This document shows, piece after piece, positions 18,242 to 29,374 of a stretch of 64,000 nt of DNA. This DNA comes from Kutzneria buriramensis. Lineage in GTDB: Bacteria > Actinomycetota > Actinomycetes > Mycobacteriales > Pseudonocardiaceae. How positions within the stretch are numbered: the first letter of the stretch is position 1; each line of letters opens with the position of its first letter. The stretch covers positions 434,001-498,000 of the forward strand of contig NZ_QUNO01000001.1 in the NCBI RefSeq assembly GCF_003387475.1. The letters are read 5' to 3'. The notes beneath the pieces were generated by a model. It was not told where the DNA came from, did not search any database, and saw only the letters and a list, made by a program, of their open reading frames with translations. The position numbers and the translations under genes are program-made.

Positions 18242-20707
18242 ATGACTGTCGCACCTGAGAAGCCTTCTTCGGAGCTCGTCGTGCCGGAGGGCCACGTCAA
18301 GCTCACCATCGACGGGCTGGAGGTGGTGGCCCCCAAGGGAGAGCTGCTGATCCGGACCGCCGAGCGGCTGGGCATCGAGATCCCCCGGTTCTGCGACCAC
18401 CCGCTGCTCGACCCGGCGGGCGCCTGCCGGCAGTGCCTGGTCGAGGTGGAGATGGGCGGCCGGCCGATGCCGAAGCCGCAGGCCAGCTGCACCATGACCG
18501 TCGCCGACGGCATGGTGGTCAAGACCCAGCACACCTCGCCGGTCGCCGACAAGGCCCAGCAGGGCGTGATCGAGCTGCTGCTCATCAACCACCCGCTGGA
18601 CTGCCCGATCTGCGACAAGGGCGGCGAGTGCCCGCTGCAGAACCAGGCGCTGGCCCACGGCCGGGCGGACTCCCGCTTCGTGGAGACCAAGCGGACCTTC
18701 CCCAAGCCGATCCCGATCTCCAGCCAGGTGCTGCTGGACCGGGAGCGGTGCGTGCTGTGCCAGCGCTGCACCCGGTTCTCCAAGCAGATCGCCGGCGACC
18801 CGTTCATCGACCTGCTGGAGCGCGGCTCGCAGCAGCAGATCGGCATCGCCGAGGAGCAGCCGTTCCAGAGCTACTTCTCCGGCAACACCATCCAGATCTG
18901 CCCGGTGGGCGCGCTCACCAGCGCCGCCTACCGGTTCCGCTCCCGCCCGTTCGACCTGGTGTCCACACCGGGCGTCTGCGAGCACTGCTCGTCGGGCTGC
19001 GCGCAGCGCACGGACTGGCGGCGCGGCAAGGTGACGCGCCGGCTGGCCGGCGACGACCCGGCCGTGAACGAGGAGTGGAACTGCGACAAGGGCCGGTTCG
19101 CCTTCCGCTACGCCGTGGCCAACGACCGCCTGCTGCGGCCGATGGTCCGGGACGCGGAGACCGGTGAGCTGGTCGAAGCCTCCTGGACGGACGCGCTGCG
19201 TCGGGCGGCCGAGGGTCTCGCGGCGGCCAAGGCCAACGGCGGCGCGGGTGTGCTGGCCGGCGGCCGGTTGACCGTCGAGGACGCCTACGCGTACGCCAAG
19301 TTCGCGCGGGTGGCCCTGGGCACCAACGACGTCGACTTCCGGGCCCGGGCGCATTCCGCCGAGGAACTGGACTTCCTGTCCGCGCACGTGGTCGGGCACT
19401 CCCCGGAGGACGGCGGAGTCACCTACGCCGACCTGGAGAAGGCGCCGGCCGTGCTGTGCGTCGCCTTCGAGCCGGAGGAGGAGTCGCCGATCGTCTTCCT
19501 GCGGCTGCGCAAGGCCTCCCGCACCGGCAGGACCAAGGTGTTCCACCTCGGCCAGTTCACCAGCGCCGCCGTCGAGAAGACCGGCGGCACGCTGTTGCGG
19601 TGCGTGCCCGGCGGCGAGCCGGCGGCGATCGAGGGCCTGTTCTTCAACTCCGCCACCGCGGAGGCGTTCGAGGCGCTGTCCGGCAGCGGGGCGGTGATCC
19701 TCGCCGGCGAGCGCGCCGCCGAGGTGCCGGGCCTGTTCTCGTCGGTGCTGCGGCTGGCCGAGCGGACCGGCGCCCGCGTGGCGTGGATCCCGCGGCGGGC
19801 CGGCGAGCGCGGCGCGCTGGAGGCCGGCGCCGTGCCGAACCTGTTGCCCGGCGGGCGTCTGGTCACCGACCCGACGCTGCGGAGCGAGGTCGAGCAGGCC
19901 TGGGGCCTGGACGCCGGCGCGCTGCCGGCCGAGCCGGGTCGCGACACCGACGGCATGCTGGCCGCGGCGGCGTCCGGCGAGCTGGCCGGCCTGGTGGTCG
20001 GCGGCGTCGACCCGTACGACCTGGCCGACCCGGAGCTGGCGCTGCGGGCACTGGACAAGGCGTTCGTGGTCAGCCTGGAGCTGCGGCCCAGCGCCGTCAC
20101 CGAGCGGGCCGACGTGGTGCTGCCGATCGCGCCGTCCTCGGAGAAGTCCGGCAGCTACCGCAACTGGGAGAACCGCGAGCGGCCGTTCCGCACCACCCTG
20201 GACGGCACCGGCGCGCTGCCCGACTGCCGGGTGCTGGACACGCTGGCCGTCGAGATGGACGCGGACCTGTTCACGCAGACGCCCGCGGCGTCGGCGGCGA
20301 ACCTGGCCCGGCTGGGCGCGCCGCGCACCGGCCGGCGGGCCGAGCCGCCGGCGGTGGCGGCCCCGCAGGCCCCGAGGGCCGGCGACGGCCAGGTGCTGCT
20401 GGCCAGTTGGCGGCAGCTGATCGACAACGGCTCGCTCCAGGACGACGAGCCCAACCTCGCGGGCACCGCCCGCACCGCGGTGATCCGGGTGTCGCCGGCG
20501 ACCGCCGACAAGCTCGGCGTCGTCGAGGGGCACGCGGCGACCGTGGCCACCGACCGGGGCAGCGTGACGCTGCCGGTCGAGCTGGCCGACCTGCCCGACG
20601 ACGTGGTGTGGCTGCCGGGCAACTCCGGCGGCTCGCGACTGCGCCGGACCCTGGGCGCCGGGCACGGCGCCGCGGTGACCTTGCACGCTGGCGGAGGTGA
20701 CGCATGA
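18242..20707 (+). CDS. nuoG: NADH-quinone oxidoreductase subunit G
   Basis: Large Fe-S subunit, 821 residues. An N-terminal ferredoxin domain binds a [2Fe-2S] cluster ([18 protein letters not shown]), followed by the His/Cys cluster site ([17 protein letters not shown]), two [4Fe-4S] sites ([11 protein letters not shown] and CPVGAL), then CEHCSSGC for the extra cluster and a molybdopterin-oxidoreductase-like body without cofactor role. It starts three bases after nuoF; its TGA overlaps the nuoH ATG. Confidence 0.96.
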   Translation: MTVAPEKPSSELVVPEGHVKLTIDGLEVVAPKGELLIRTAERLGIEIPRFCDHPLLDPAGACRQCLVEVEMGGRPMPKPQASCTMTVADGMVVKTQHTSPVADKAQQGVIELLLINHPLDCPICDKGGECPLQNQALAHGRADSRFVETKRTFPKPIPISSQVLLDRERCVLCQRCTRFSKQIAGDPFIDLLERGSQQQIGIAEEQPFQSYFSGNTIQICPVGALTSAAYRFRSRPFDLVSTPGVCEHCSSGCAQRTDWRRGKVTRRLAGDDPAVNEEWNCDKGRFAFRYAVANDRLLRPMVRDAETGELVEASWTDALRRAAEGLAAAKANGGAGVLAGGRLTVEDAYAYAKFARVALGTNDVDFRARAHSAEELDFLSAHVVGHSPEDGGVTYADLEKAPAVLCVAFEPEEESPIVFLRLRKASRTGRTKVFHLGQFTSAAVEKTGGTLLRCVPGGEPAAIEGLFFNSATAEAFEALSGSGAVILAGERAAEVPGLFSSVLRLAERTGARVAWIPRRAGERGALEAGAVPNLLPGGRLVTDPTLRSEVEQAWGLDAGALPAEPGRDTDGMLAAAASGELAGLVVGGVDPYDLADPELALRALDKAFVVSLELRPSAVTERADVVLPIAPSSEKSGSYRNWENRERPFRTTLDGTGALPDCRVLDTLAVEMDADLFTQTPAASAANLARLGAPRTGRRAEPPAVAAPQAPRAGDGQVLLASWRQLIDNGSLQDDEPNLAGTARTAVIRVSPATADKLGVVEGHAATVATDRGSVTLPVELADLPDDVVWLPGNSGGSRLRRTLGAGHGAAVTLHAGGGDA

Positions 20708-22047
20708 GGTTCCACGCTGCGCCCAGCCCGAACACGGCCCAGCTGCTGGCGGGTGACCCGTTCTGGCTGGTGCTCATCAAGACCCTGGGGATCTTCGTCT
20801 TCCTGGTCGTGATGACCCTGTTCATGATCTGGTTCGAGCGCCGGGTGGTCGCCCGGATGCAGCACCGGCCCGGCCCCAACCGGGTCGGCCCGTTCGGCCT
20901 GCTCCAGTCCCTGGCCGACGGCCTCAAGCTGGCGTTCAAGGAGGACATCCGGCCGGTCCTGGCCGACAAGTGGGTGTTCTTCCTGGCCCCGGTGATCTCC
21001 GCCGTGCCGGCGTTCCTCGCCTTCTCGGTGATGCCGTTCGGCGGCGAGGTCAACATGTTCGGCTACGACACCGCGATCCAGCTGGCCGACCTGCCGGTCG
21101 GCGTGCTGGTGGTGCTGGCCTGCTCGTCCGTCGGCGTCTACGGCATCGTGCTGTCCGGCTGGTCCTCCGGCTCGCCCTACCCGCTGCTGGGCGCGCTGCG
21201 CTCGGCCGCGCAGGTGATCTCGTACGAGATCGCGATGGGCCTGTCCATCGTCGGCGTGATCCTGCTGTCGCACTCGATGTCCACCGCCGAGATCGTCAAC
21301 TCGCAGCAGGGCCTGTGGTACGTGCTCACGCTGCTGCCGAGCTTCCTGATCTACCTGGTGTCCATGGTCGGCGAGACCAACCGGGCCCCGTTCGACCTCG
21401 CCGAGGCCGAGTCGGAGCTGGTCGGCGGCTTCCACACCGAGTACAGCTCGCTCAAGTTCGCGCTGTTCTTCCTGGCCGAGTACATCAACATGGTCACCGT
21501 CTCGGCCTTCGCCACGACGCTGTTCCTCGGCGGCTGGCACGCGCCGTTCCCCCTCAACCTCATCGCGGGCGGGTACTTCGACACCGGCTGGTGGGGCATG
21601 CTCTGGTTCGTCGGCAAGATGATGGTGCTGCTGTTCGTATTCGTCTGGCTGCGCGGCACCCTGCCCCGCATGCGCTACGACCAGTTCATGCGGCTGGGCT
21701 GGAAGGTCCTGGTGCCGATCAGCCTGGTCTGGATCGTGCTGGTGGTCTGCATCCGCGCGCTGAACGGCCCGCAGGCCAACAGCTGGGGCGGGGTCGGCTT
21801 CGGCGTCGTCATCGCGATCATGATCATCGCGATCCTCGTGGTGGTCGCGCTGATCCCCGAGCGCAAGGCCCCCTCCGACCCGGACCGGGTCATGGTCACC
21901 GGCGGCGGCTACCCGCTGCCGCCGCTGGACCTGAAGGTCCCGAAGGCGCCCAAGCGGCGTCGCCCGGCCGCGCCGGCGGCCGCACCGCAACCCGCTGCCG
22001 TGGCGGCGTCGTCCACCCCGAAGGAGGCCAGCGATGGGGATGCTTGA
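20704..22047 (+). CDS. nuoH: NADH-quinone oxidoreductase subunit H
   Basis: Membrane subunit at the base of the peripheral arm that forms much of the quinone channel, 447 residues with about eight helices. Signature segments are [22 protein letters not shown] and [27 protein letters not shown], with the conserved acidic residues of the coupling region. The last ~60 residues form a Pro/Ala/Lys-rich tail. It overlaps nuoI by 14 bp. Confidence 0.96.
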   Translation: MRFHAAPSPNTAQLLAGDPFWLVLIKTLGIFVFLVVMTLFMIWFERRVVARMQHRPGPNRVGPFGLLQSLADGLKLAFKEDIRPVLADKWVFFLAPVISAVPAFLAFSVMPFGGEVNMFGYDTAIQLADLPVGVLVVLACSSVGVYGIVLSGWSSGSPYPLLGALRSAAQVISYEIAMGLSIVGVILLSHSMSTAEIVNSQQGLWYVLTLLPSFLIYLVSMVGETNRAPFDLAEAESELVGGFHTEYSSLKFALFFLAEYINMVTVSAFATTLFLGGWHAPFPLNLIAGGYFDTGWWGMLWFVGKMMVLLFVFVWLRGTLPRMRYDQFMRLGWKVLVPISLVWIVLVVCIRALNGPQANSWGGVGFGVVIAIMIIAILVVVALIPERKAPSDPDRVMVTGGGYPLPPLDLKVPKAPKRRRPAAPAAAPQPAAVAASSTPKEASDGDA

Positions 22048-22558
22048 TCCCCTCAAGGGCTTCGGCGTCACCTTCTCGACGATGTTCAAGAAGGTCGTGA
22101 CCGAGCAGTACCCGGAGGACTACCGTCCGACGGCCGCCCGCTACCACGGCCGGCACCAGCTCAACCGGCACCCGGACGGGCTGGAGAAGTGCGTCGGCTG
22201 TGAGCTGTGCGCCTGGGCCTGCCCGGCCGACGCGATCTTCGTGGAGGGCGGCGACAACACCGAGGACGCGCGTTACTCGCCCGGTGAGCGGTACGGCAAG
22301 GACTACCAGATCAACTACCTCCGGTGCATCGGCTGCGGCCTGTGCATCGAGGCCTGCCCGACCCGGTCGCTGACGATGACCAACTTCTACGAGCTGGCCG
22401 ACGACGACCGGCAGCGCCTGATCTTCACCAAGGAAGACCTGATGGCGCCGCTCCTGGCCGGCATGGAGCAGCCGCCGCACCCGATGCGGCTGGGCGAGAC
22501 CGAGCAGGACTACTACGTCAACGGCCCCGAGCTGGCGCGAGGGGAGGCGGCCAAGTGA
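22034..22558 (+). CDS. nuoI: NADH-quinone oxidoreductase subunit I
   Basis: Ferredoxin-like subunit carrying clusters N6a and N6b, 174 residues. Two classical motifs are intact: [12 protein letters not shown] and [12 protein letters not shown]. They pass electrons from NuoG to NuoB. It starts at ATG 22034 within the nuoH end and its stop overlaps the nuoJ GTG by 4 bp. Confidence 0.97.
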   Translation: MGMLDPLKGFGVTFSTMFKKVVTEQYPEDYRPTAARYHGRHQLNRHPDGLEKCVGCELCAWACPADAIFVEGGDNTEDARYSPGERYGKDYQINYLRCIGCGLCIEACPTRSLTMTNFYELADDDRQRLIFTKEDLMAPLLAGMEQPPHPMRLGETEQDYYVNGPELARGEAAK

Positions 22559-23403
22559 GCGCGTTGATGCAGTTCGTCATGCAACAGCAGCAGAACACGC
22601 CCGCGCCGGACGTCATCACCACCGGCGAGGCCGTCGGGTTCTGGATCCTCGGCCCGCTGGCCCTGCTGGGCGGCCTGGGCATGCTGTTCGCCCGCAACGC
22701 CGTGCACTCCGCGCTGTTCCTGGTGCTGACGATGCTCAGCCTCGGCGTGCTGTACATGCTCCAGCAGGCCCCGTTCCTCGGTTTCGTGCAGATCATCGTC
22801 TACACCGGCGCCGTGATGATGCTGTTCCTGTTCGTGCTGATGCTGGTCGGCCGGGACAGCTCCGACTCGGTGGTGGAAGTGCTGCGCGGGCAGCGGGTGA
22901 TCGCGGCGATCTTCGGCATCGGCTTCGCCGGCGTCGCGATCAGCGCCCTGCTGCGCGCGCTGAACCAGGTGCCGTCCTCCGGGCTGGCCGAAGCCAACTC
23001 GGGCGGCAACATCAACGCCGTCGGCAAGCTGATCTTCACCGACTACCTGTTCCCGTTCGAGCTGACCTCGGCGCTGCTGATCACCGCCGCGGTCGGCGCG
23101 ATGGTGCTGGCCTTCGTCGGCAAGAGCAAGCAGGCCCACAAGACCCAGCGCGAGCTGGTGATCGAGCGGTTCCGCGGGAACCGGCCCTCGCCGCTGCCCG
23201 GCCCCGGCGTCTTCGCCACCGCCAACTCGGTGGCCACGCCGGCGCTGCTGCCCGACGGCTCCGTCGCTCCCGAGTCGCTGTCCGAGCTGATCGAGGCCAC
23301 CGCGGCCGAGACGTTCGAGCACGACCGGGCCGAGGTCGCCGGCGAGGAGCACCACGCCGACGCGCACGCGCTGACCGGCGACCACGAGGAGGCGACCCGA
23401 TGA
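22555..23403 (+). CDS. nuoJ: NADH-quinone oxidoreductase subunit J
   Basis: Membrane subunit with five helices in its first ~190 residues; [20 protein letters not shown] is the conserved pi-bulge helix linked to proton-path control. The 282-residue length exceeds the E. coli protein because of a hydrophilic, acidic, His-containing tail of about 90 residues, usual in actinobacteria. Start is GTG at 22555; the TGA overlaps the nuoK ATG. Confidence 0.95.
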   Translation: MSALMQFVMQQQQNTPAPDVITTGEAVGFWILGPLALLGGLGMLFARNAVHSALFLVLTMLSLGVLYMLQQAPFLGFVQIIVYTGAVMMLFLFVLMLVGRDSSDSVVEVLRGQRVIAAIFGIGFAGVAISALLRALNQVPSSGLAEANSGGNINAVGKLIFTDYLFPFELTSALLITAAVGAMVLAFVGKSKQAHKTQRELVIERFRGNRPSPLPGPGVFATANSVATPALLPDGSVAPESLSELIEATAAETFEHDRAEVAGEEHHADAHALTGDHEEATR

Positions 23404-23699
23404 CGCCGACCTACTACCTGCTGCTGTCCGCGCTGCTGTTCAGCATCGGCGCGATCGGCGTGCTGGTGCGGCGCAACGCCATCGTCGTGTTCATGTGCGT
23501 CGAGCTGATGCTCAACGCCGTGAACCTCACGCTGGTCACGTTCGCGCGGATCAACGGCCAGCTCGACGGCCAGGTGATGGCGTTCTTCGTGATGGTCGTG
23601 GCCGCTGCCGAGGTCGTGGTCGGCCTGGCGATCATCATGTCCATCTTCCGGACCCGTCGCTCGGCCTCGGTCGACGACTCGAACCTGCTCAAGTACTAA
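23400..23699 (+). CDS. nuoK: NADH-quinone oxidoreductase subunit K
   Basis: Small three-helix membrane subunit (99 residues) of the MrpC family. Both conserved membrane glutamates are present, in [14 protein letters not shown] and [11 protein letters not shown]. Coupled to nuoJ by an ATGA overlap. Confidence 0.96.
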   Translation: MTPTYYLLLSALLFSIGAIGVLVRRNAIVVFMCVELMLNAVNLTLVTFARINGQLDGQVMAFFVMVVAAAEVVVGLAIIMSIFRTRRSASVDDSNLLKY

Positions 23700-23714
23700 G
23701 GGGCGACCGGGAAA

Positions 23715-25643
23715 ATGACGGATATCTCCGCGGTCGGGTCGTACGCCTGGCTGCTGCTCGTGTTGCCCCTGGTCGGCGCGGTCATCCTGCTGCTGGCCGG
23801 CAAGGCCGCCAACAAGTGGGGCCACCTGCTCGGCTGCGCGACGGTGCTGGCCGCCTTCGTGTACGGCGTGATCCTGTTCTTCGACACCACCGGCCACGAC
23901 GCCGCGCACCGGGTCTCGGAGCTGCACCTGTTCTCCTGGATCCCGGTGCAGGCCCTCCAGGTCGACTTCGGCCTGCGGCTGGACCCGCTGTCGGTGACCT
24001 TCGTGCTGCTGATCACCGGCGTCGGCTCGCTGATCCACATCTACTCCATCGGCTACATGTCGCACGACGACGGCCGGCGGCGGTTCTTCGCCTACCTCAA
24101 CCTGTTCGTCGCGGCGATGCTGCTGCTGGTGCTGGGCAACGGCTTCGTGACGCTGTACTTCGGCTGGGAGGGCGTGGGTCTCGCGTCGTACCTGCTGATC
24201 GGCTGGTACCAGAACCGGCCGTCCGCGGCGACCGCGGCCAAGAAGGCGTTCCTGATGAACCGGGTCGGCGACGTCGGCCTGGCCGTGGCGATCTTCCTGA
24301 TGTTCGCCAACCTCGGCACCACCCAGTACACCGACGTCTTCGCCAAGATCAATACGCTGCCGACCGGCACGGTGCTGGCCATCAGCCTGCTGCTCCTGCT
24401 CGGCGCCTGCGGCAAGTCCGGCCAGTTCCCGCTCCAGGCCTGGTTGCCCGACGCGATGGAGGGCCCGACCCCGGTCTCCGCCCTCATCCACGCGGCAACC
24501 ATGGTCACCGCCGGCGTGTACCTGGTGGCCCGGTCCAACCCGATCTACAACCTCACCGAGGACGGGCGGCTGGTCGTCACCATCATCGGCACGATCACGC
24601 TGCTGATCGGGTGCATCGTCGGCTGCGCCTACGACGACATCAAGAAGGTGCTGGCCTACTCCACGGTCAGCCAGATCGGCTACATGATCCTCGGCGTCGG
24701 CCTCGGCCCGATCGGCTACGCGCTGGGCATCGTGCACCTGCTCACGCACGGCTTCTTCAAGGCGGGGCTCTTCCTCGGGGCCGGCTCGGTCATGCACGGC
24801 ATGAACGACGAGGTCGACATGCGCAAGTTCGGCGGCCTGTACAAGCGGATGCCGATCACGTTCGTCACCTTCGGCCTCGGCTACCTGGCGCTGATCGGCT
24901 TCCCGGGCCTGTCCGGCTACTTCTCCAAGGACGCCATCATCGAGGCGGCGTTCTCCCAGGAGGGCTGGCGCGGCTGGGTGTTCGGCGGGGCCGCCATGCT
25001 GGGCGTGGCGCTGACCGCGTTCTACATGACTCGGCTGATGCTGATGACCTTCTTCGGCAAGGAACGCTGGAAGGACCTCAAGTCCAGCGACGGCAAGGAC
25101 TTCCACCCGCACGAGTCGCCGGCCGTGATGACCGTGCCGATGATCATCCTGGCCATCGGCTCGATCGGTGCCGGCTGGTTCCTCACCAGCGGCAACCGGC
25201 TGGCCGACTGGCTGTCGCCGACCCTGGGCCAGCTCCAGGAGCACGGCGAGGGCCCGATCCCGGGCATCGGCCTGACGGTGATCTCGTTGGCGCTCATGGT
25301 GATCGGCGCCGGTCTGGCCTGGGTGTTCGTGGGCCGCAAGGACGTTCCGGTGGAGAAGCCGGCGAAGGTGTCCTGGCCGGTCCGTGCGGCGCGCGCCGAC
25401 CTGTACGGCAACGCCATCAACGAGGCGCTGTTCGCCAAGCCGGGTGAGGTGCTCACCCGGGGCCTGGTCGTGCTGGACGACAAGGGCGTCGACGGTGCCG
25501 TCACGGGGCTGGCCGGCACGCTCGGCTTCCTGTCCTCGGTGCTGCGGCGCACCCAGACCGGCTTCGTCAGGTCCTACGCGCTGACCATGCTCGGCGGCTC
25601 CGTCCTGGTGGTCGCGGCTCTGCTGATGGTGAGGTTCTCCTGA
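23715..25643 (+). CDS. nuoL: NADH-quinone oxidoreductase subunit L
   Basis: Distal antiporter-like subunit, 642 residues, about sixteen helices including the long lateral helix at the C-terminus. Conserved parts are the charged residue in [15 protein letters not shown] (Glu), [33 protein letters not shown] (Lys) and [17 protein letters not shown] (His/Lys). It begins 15 bp after nuoK and shares one base with nuoM. Confidence 0.96.
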   Translation: MTDISAVGSYAWLLLVLPLVGAVILLLAGKAANKWGHLLGCATVLAAFVYGVILFFDTTGHDAAHRVSELHLFSWIPVQALQVDFGLRLDPLSVTFVLLITGVGSLIHIYSIGYMSHDDGRRRFFAYLNLFVAAMLLLVLGNGFVTLYFGWEGVGLASYLLIGWYQNRPSAATAAKKAFLMNRVGDVGLAVAIFLMFANLGTTQYTDVFAKINTLPTGTVLAISLLLLLGACGKSGQFPLQAWLPDAMEGPTPVSALIHAATMVTAGVYLVARSNPIYNLTEDGRLVVTIIGTITLLIGCIVGCAYDDIKKVLAYSTVSQIGYMILGVGLGPIGYALGIVHLLTHGFFKAGLFLGAGSVMHGMNDEVDMRKFGGLYKRMPITFVTFGLGYLALIGFPGLSGYFSKDAIIEAAFSQEGWRGWVFGGAAMLGVALTAFYMTRLMLMTFFGKERWKDLKSSDGKDFHPHESPAVMTVPMIILAIGSIGAGWFLTSGNRLADWLSPTLGQLQEHGEGPIPGIGLTVISLALMVIGAGLAWVFVGRKDVPVEKPAKVSWPVRAARADLYGNAINEALFAKPGEVLTRGLVVLDDKGVDGAVTGLAGTLGFLSSVLRRTQTGFVRSYALTMLGGSVLVVAALLMVRFS

Positions 25644-27211
25644 TGGGGACTGGGTTGTTGCTCGCCCTGCTGGTGGTGCCGCTGGTCGGCGCGCTGGTGG
25701 TGGCGTTCCTGAAGAACGACGACCGGACGGCCAAGGTCACCGCGCTCGCCGTGACGCTGGTCGAGTTCGTGCTGGCCGTGCTGCTGTGGGTCAGCTACGA
25801 GCCGGGCGGCGCCCGCATCCAGTTCTCCTCGTCGGTGGACTGGATCGGGCAGCTGGGCATCCACCTGTCGTTCGGCGTCGACGGCATCGCGCTGGTGATG
25901 ATCGGCGTGATCGCGCTGCTGGTGCCGATCGTGGTCGGGTCCAGTTGGGCCGACAGGCTGCCGACCGGGCGCTCGGCCGGCGGCTTCCTGTCGCTGATCC
26001 TGGTGCAGGAGGCGTTGATGGTGGGCGTGTTCGCCGCCACCGACGTGTTCCTGTTCTACGTGCTGTTCGAGATCATGCTGATCCCGATGTACTTCCTGAT
26101 CGGCGGCTACGGCGGCCCGCGCCGGCAGTACGCGGCGGTGAAGTTCTTCCTCTACTCGTTCCTCGGCGGCCTGATCATGCTGGCCTCGGCGATCGGCTGC
26201 TACTCGCTGGCCGCCGACAAGCTGGGGCACGGCACCTTCGACTGGGCGCAGCTGGTGACGGTGGTGCGCGAGGCGCCGCTGGGCACCCAGGTGTGGCTGT
26301 TCTTCGGCTTCTTCCTGGCCTTCGCCATCAAGGCGCCGCTGGTGCCGCTGCACACGTGGCTGCCCGACGCCGCCGAGCAGGCGCCGATCGGCGTGGCCGT
26401 GATCCTGGTCGGTGTGCTGGACAAGGTCGGCACCTTCGGTTTCCTGCGCTACCTGCTGCCGATGTTCCCCGACGCCAGCAAGGCGCTCGCGCCGCTGGTG
26501 CTGGTGCTCGGCGTGATCGGCGTGCTGTACGGCTCGCTGCTCGCGGTGGGGCAGAGCGACCTGAAGCGGCTGATCGCGTACGTGTCGATCGCCCACTTCG
26601 GCTTCATCGCGATCGGCATCTTCGCCTTCACCTCGCAGTCCGAGGTCGGCGCGGTGTCGTACATGGTCAACCACTCCATCGCCACCGGCATGCTGATCCT
26701 GGTGATCGGCATGGTGATCGCCCGCGGCGGGTCGACGAAGATCGCCGACTACGGCGGCATGTCGAAGCTGACCCCGGTGCTGGCCGGCCTGTTCCTGGTG
26801 GCGGGTCTGTCCACGCTGTCGCTGCCCGGCACCAACTCGTTCGTCTCGGAGTTCCTGGTGCTGCTGGGCTCGTACCCGACGCAGCCGGTGTACTCGGTGC
26901 TGGCGACCATCGGCATGATCCTGGCCGCGCTGTACGTGCTGTGGCTGTACCAGCGGGTCATGCAGGGTCCGGTGCGGGGCAACGCCCTGGTCGGCGTGTC
27001 CGGCGGTCCGGGCGCGGCCACCGATCCCGAGAAGGCCGCGGTGACCGACCTGAACAAGCGCGAGCTGGTGGTGCTGGCGCCGCTGGTGCTGTTGATCGTG
27101 GTGCTTGGTGTTTATCCGAAGCCCGTGCTCGATGTCGTGGGGCCGTCCGTGACGGCGACCATGCAGGCGGTGGGCGTGGCCGACGCGGTGCCCGCGCAGG
27201 AAGGCAAGTGA
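25643..27211 (+). CDS. nuoM: NADH-quinone oxidoreductase subunit M
   Basis: Antiporter-like proton-pumping subunit, 522 residues, fourteen helices. Signature segments are the Glu in FYVLFEIMLIPMYFLIG, the Lys in AIKAPLVPLHTWLPDAAEQAP and the MVNHSIATGMLIL helix. The ATG uses the last base of the nuoL stop codon. Confidence 0.96.
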   Translation: MGTGLLLALLVVPLVGALVVAFLKNDDRTAKVTALAVTLVEFVLAVLLWVSYEPGGARIQFSSSVDWIGQLGIHLSFGVDGIALVMIGVIALLVPIVVGSSWADRLPTGRSAGGFLSLILVQEALMVGVFAATDVFLFYVLFEIMLIPMYFLIGGYGGPRRQYAAVKFFLYSFLGGLIMLASAIGCYSLAADKLGHGTFDWAQLVTVVREAPLGTQVWLFFGFFLAFAIKAPLVPLHTWLPDAAEQAPIGVAVILVGVLDKVGTFGFLRYLLPMFPDASKALAPLVLVLGVIGVLYGSLLAVGQSDLKRLIAYVSIAHFGFIAIGIFAFTSQSEVGAVSYMVNHSIATGMLILVIGMVIARGGSTKIADYGGMSKLTPVLAGLFLVAGLSTLSLPGTNSFVSEFLVLLGSYPTQPVYSVLATIGMILAALYVLWLYQRVMQGPVRGNALVGVSGGPGAATDPEKAAVTDLNKRELVVLAPLVLLIVVLGVYPKPVLDVVGPSVTATMQAVGVADAVPAQEGK

Positions 27212-27212
27212 C

Positions 27213-28733
27213 GTGCTCTCTCAATTCCTCGCGCAGGCCCAGGGACAGATCAACCCGCCGGACGTGTCGTACGCGGCGATCACGCCGATCCTGATCGTGC
27301 TCGGCGCGGCCTGCCTCGGCGTGCTCATCGAGGCCTTCGTGGCCAAGGAGTCGCGCTGGGCCCTGCAGGTCGGGCTGTGCGTGGTGTCCATCCTGGCCGC
27401 CGGCGTGGCGCTCATCCTGTTCATGAACAGCGACGCCGCCAAGGGCGGGGTCGCCGGGCACACCGGCGTGCTGACGCTGGCCAACGTCATCTCCATCGAC
27501 CAGCCGGCGCTGTTCCTGTGGGGCACGCTGCTGGCGCTGGGGCTGCTCGCGTTGCTGCTGCTGGCCGACAAGACCGTCGACCCCGACGGCGCGCTCCAGA
27601 CCGAGGCGTTCCCGCTGTTCCTGTTCGCGCTGGGCGGCATGATGGTGTTCAGCGCCGCGAACAACCTGCTGACCATGTTCATCGCGCTGGAGGTGCTCAG
27701 CCTCCCGCTGTACCTGATGTGCGGTCTGGCTCGGAAGCGTCGCCTCATCTCGCAGGAAGCGGCGGTCAAGTACTTCCTGCTCGGCGCCTTCGCGTCCGCG
27801 TTCTTCCTGTACGGCCTGGCGCTGCTCTACGGCTACGCCGGCTCGGTGCGGCTGTCCGACATCGCCAACGCCGCCGTCGGCACCAACCGGTCCGACACGC
27901 TGCTGTTCGGCGGTCTCGGCCTGCTCGTCGTCGGCCTGCTGTTCAAGGCCGCCGTCGGTCCGTTCCACACCTGGACCCCGGACGTCTACCAGGGCGCGCC
28001 CACGCCCGTCACCGCCTTCATGGCCGCCTGCACCAAGGTGGCCGCGTTCGGCGGGATCCTGCGGGTGCTCACCGTGGCGTTCCAGTCCACGCAGTGGGAG
28101 TGGCGCGGGGTGCTGTGGGCCGTGTGCATCGTGTCCATGGCCATCGGCGCGATCTTCGGTCTGACCCAGACCGACGTGAAGCGCATGATCGCCTACTCCT
28201 CGGTGGCGCACGCCGGCTTCCTGCTCGTCGGGGCCATCGCCCTCAACACCAACGGCCTCCAGTCGACCCTGTTCTACCTGGTCGCCTACGGCTTCACCAC
28301 GATCGCGTCGTTCGGCGTGATCTCCCTGGTGCGCCGGGGCAACGGCGAGGCCTCCGACCTGTCCGAATGGGCCGGCCTGGCCAAGCGCTCGCCGCTGCTG
28401 GCCGCCGTCTTCACGTTCCTGCTGCTCGCCCTGGCCGGCATCCCGCTCACCAGCGGCTTCGTCGGCAAGTTCGTCGTGTTCTCCGCGGCGTTGCAGGACG
28501 GCATGGCCCCCCTCGTCGTCATCGCCCTGGTCTTCAGCGCCGTCGCCGCGTTCTTCTACCTGCGCGTCGTCGTCCTGATGTACTTCAGCGAGCCCGCCGA
28601 GGACGGCCCCACCGTCACCGTGCCCGGCGCCTTCACCACCGTCGCCATCGGTCTGGGCGTGTTCATCACCCTGCTGCTCGGCGTCGTCCCCGGCTTCGTC
28701 CTGGACTGGGCCAAGGGCGGCTTCCTCGGCTGA
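27213..28733 (+). CDS. nuoN: NADH-quinone oxidoreductase subunit N
   Basis: Third antiporter-like subunit, 506 residues. Seen are the Glu in FIALEVLSLPLYLMCG, the Lys in LFKAAVGPFHTWTPDVYQGAPTPVTAF, and FVGKFVVFSAAL late in the protein. GTG start one base after nuoM. Last gene of the operon, followed by a terminator. Confidence 0.96.
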   Translation: MLSQFLAQAQGQINPPDVSYAAITPILIVLGAACLGVLIEAFVAKESRWALQVGLCVVSILAAGVALILFMNSDAAKGGVAGHTGVLTLANVISIDQPALFLWGTLLALGLLALLLLADKTVDPDGALQTEAFPLFLFALGGMMVFSAANNLLTMFIALEVLSLPLYLMCGLARKRRLISQEAAVKYFLLGAFASAFFLYGLALLYGYAGSVRLSDIANAAVGTNRSDTLLFGGLGLLVVGLLFKAAVGPFHTWTPDVYQGAPTPVTAFMAACTKVAAFGGILRVLTVAFQSTQWEWRGVLWAVCIVSMAIGAIFGLTQTDVKRMIAYSSVAHAGFLLVGAIALNTNGLQSTLFYLVAYGFTTIASFGVISLVRRGNGEASDLSEWAGLAKRSPLLAAVFTFLLLALAGIPLTSGFVGKFVVFSAALQDGMAPLVVIALVFSAVAAFFYLRVVVLMYFSEPAEDGPTVTVPGAFTTVAIGLGVFITLLLGVVPGFVLDWAKGGFLG

Positions 28734-28750
28734 GGACCGTTTCACGCGAC

Positions 28751-28778
28751 AGGGGCGGCTCCGAGCGGGGCCGCCCCT
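28751..28778 (+). terminator. Terminator of the nuo operon
   Basis: Inverted repeat AGGGGCGGC (28751-28759) / GCCGCCCCT (28770-28778), 10-nt loop, followed by TTCGTC. It lies between convergent nuoN and the XRE gene and may serve both. Confidence 0.78.
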
Positions 28779-28786
28779 TCGTCGTC

Positions 28787-29071
28787 TCAGGCCACGAGCC
28801 TGACCACGAGCTTCGCGCCGAGCGCCTGCGCCAGCCGGTCCAGCACCGGAATCGTCGGCATCGTGCCGCCTGCCTCGAACCGTGCGACTGCGGACTGTGT
28901 CATACCGGCGGCCTGCGCCAGTTGCGTTTGCGTCCAGCCCCGCCTCTCGCGCATCTCGCGTACGGACTTGCCGAGCTCGTAGGCCAGCCGAGCAGCCGCG
29001 TGGCCCTCCTCCGCGCCGGGCTCCGCCATCCTCCGGTCACGCAGCTCCCGCCAGCTGCTCCGCTCAGCCAT
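28787..29071 (-). CDS. XRE-family regulator, HigA-like antitoxin
   Basis: A 94-residue protein with one helix-turn-helix at about residues 37-85 (MRERRGWTQTQLAQAAGMTQ, then SAVARFEAGG, then LDRLAQALGAKLVVRL). It is of the type found downstream of HigB/RelE-like toxins as antitoxin and autorepressor. Its start overlaps the end of a short toxin remnant by 8 bp, as in intact higBA operons. The toxin partner appears broken, so the gene may now act as an orphan regulator. Confidence 0.8.
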   Translation of the reverse strand: MAERSSWRELRDRRMAEPGAEEGHAAARLAYELGKSVREMRERRGWTQTQLAQAAGMTQSAVARFEAGGTMPTIPVLDRLAQALGAKLVVRLVA

Positions 29072-29192
29072 CGGTCTCGCTTCCGTCGTCCTCGTCCGGG
29101 GTGCGGAAGGTCGCGGTGGCGAACTGCCCGGCGGTCAGATTCTTCAGCCAGTCGAGGACTTCCGGTTCCAGCTCGACGGTGCCCCAGTTCAT
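29064..29192 (-). pseudogene. Remnant of a HigB/RelE-like toxin
   Basis: A 42-codon frame starting at ATG 29192. Residues 1-29 (MNWGTVELEPEVLDWL and following) match the usual start of actinobacterial HigB-like toxins, and the last residues (DEDDGSETDG) look like such a toxin's acidic end. The intervening catalytic body, roughly 70-80 residues in normal members, is missing in frame. The 8-bp overlap with the antitoxin gene is preserved. It is read as an internally deleted toxin; a functional micro-protein is not excluded. Confidence 0.65.
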
Positions 29193-29374
29193 AGCGCAGA
29201 TGCTATACCCGCACCGTAACAGCGCGGCTCCCCAGAGTGGCGATCGAGCTATCCTGGAGTTCTCCACACCACTACCCAGGCACGACCGATCTCGCGGCGA
29301 TTACGCTGCTGGGGACGTGACACTACTGCTGGGGAAACAGCCAGCAGCCGGGCCGCTGTAGGGGACACATCCAC

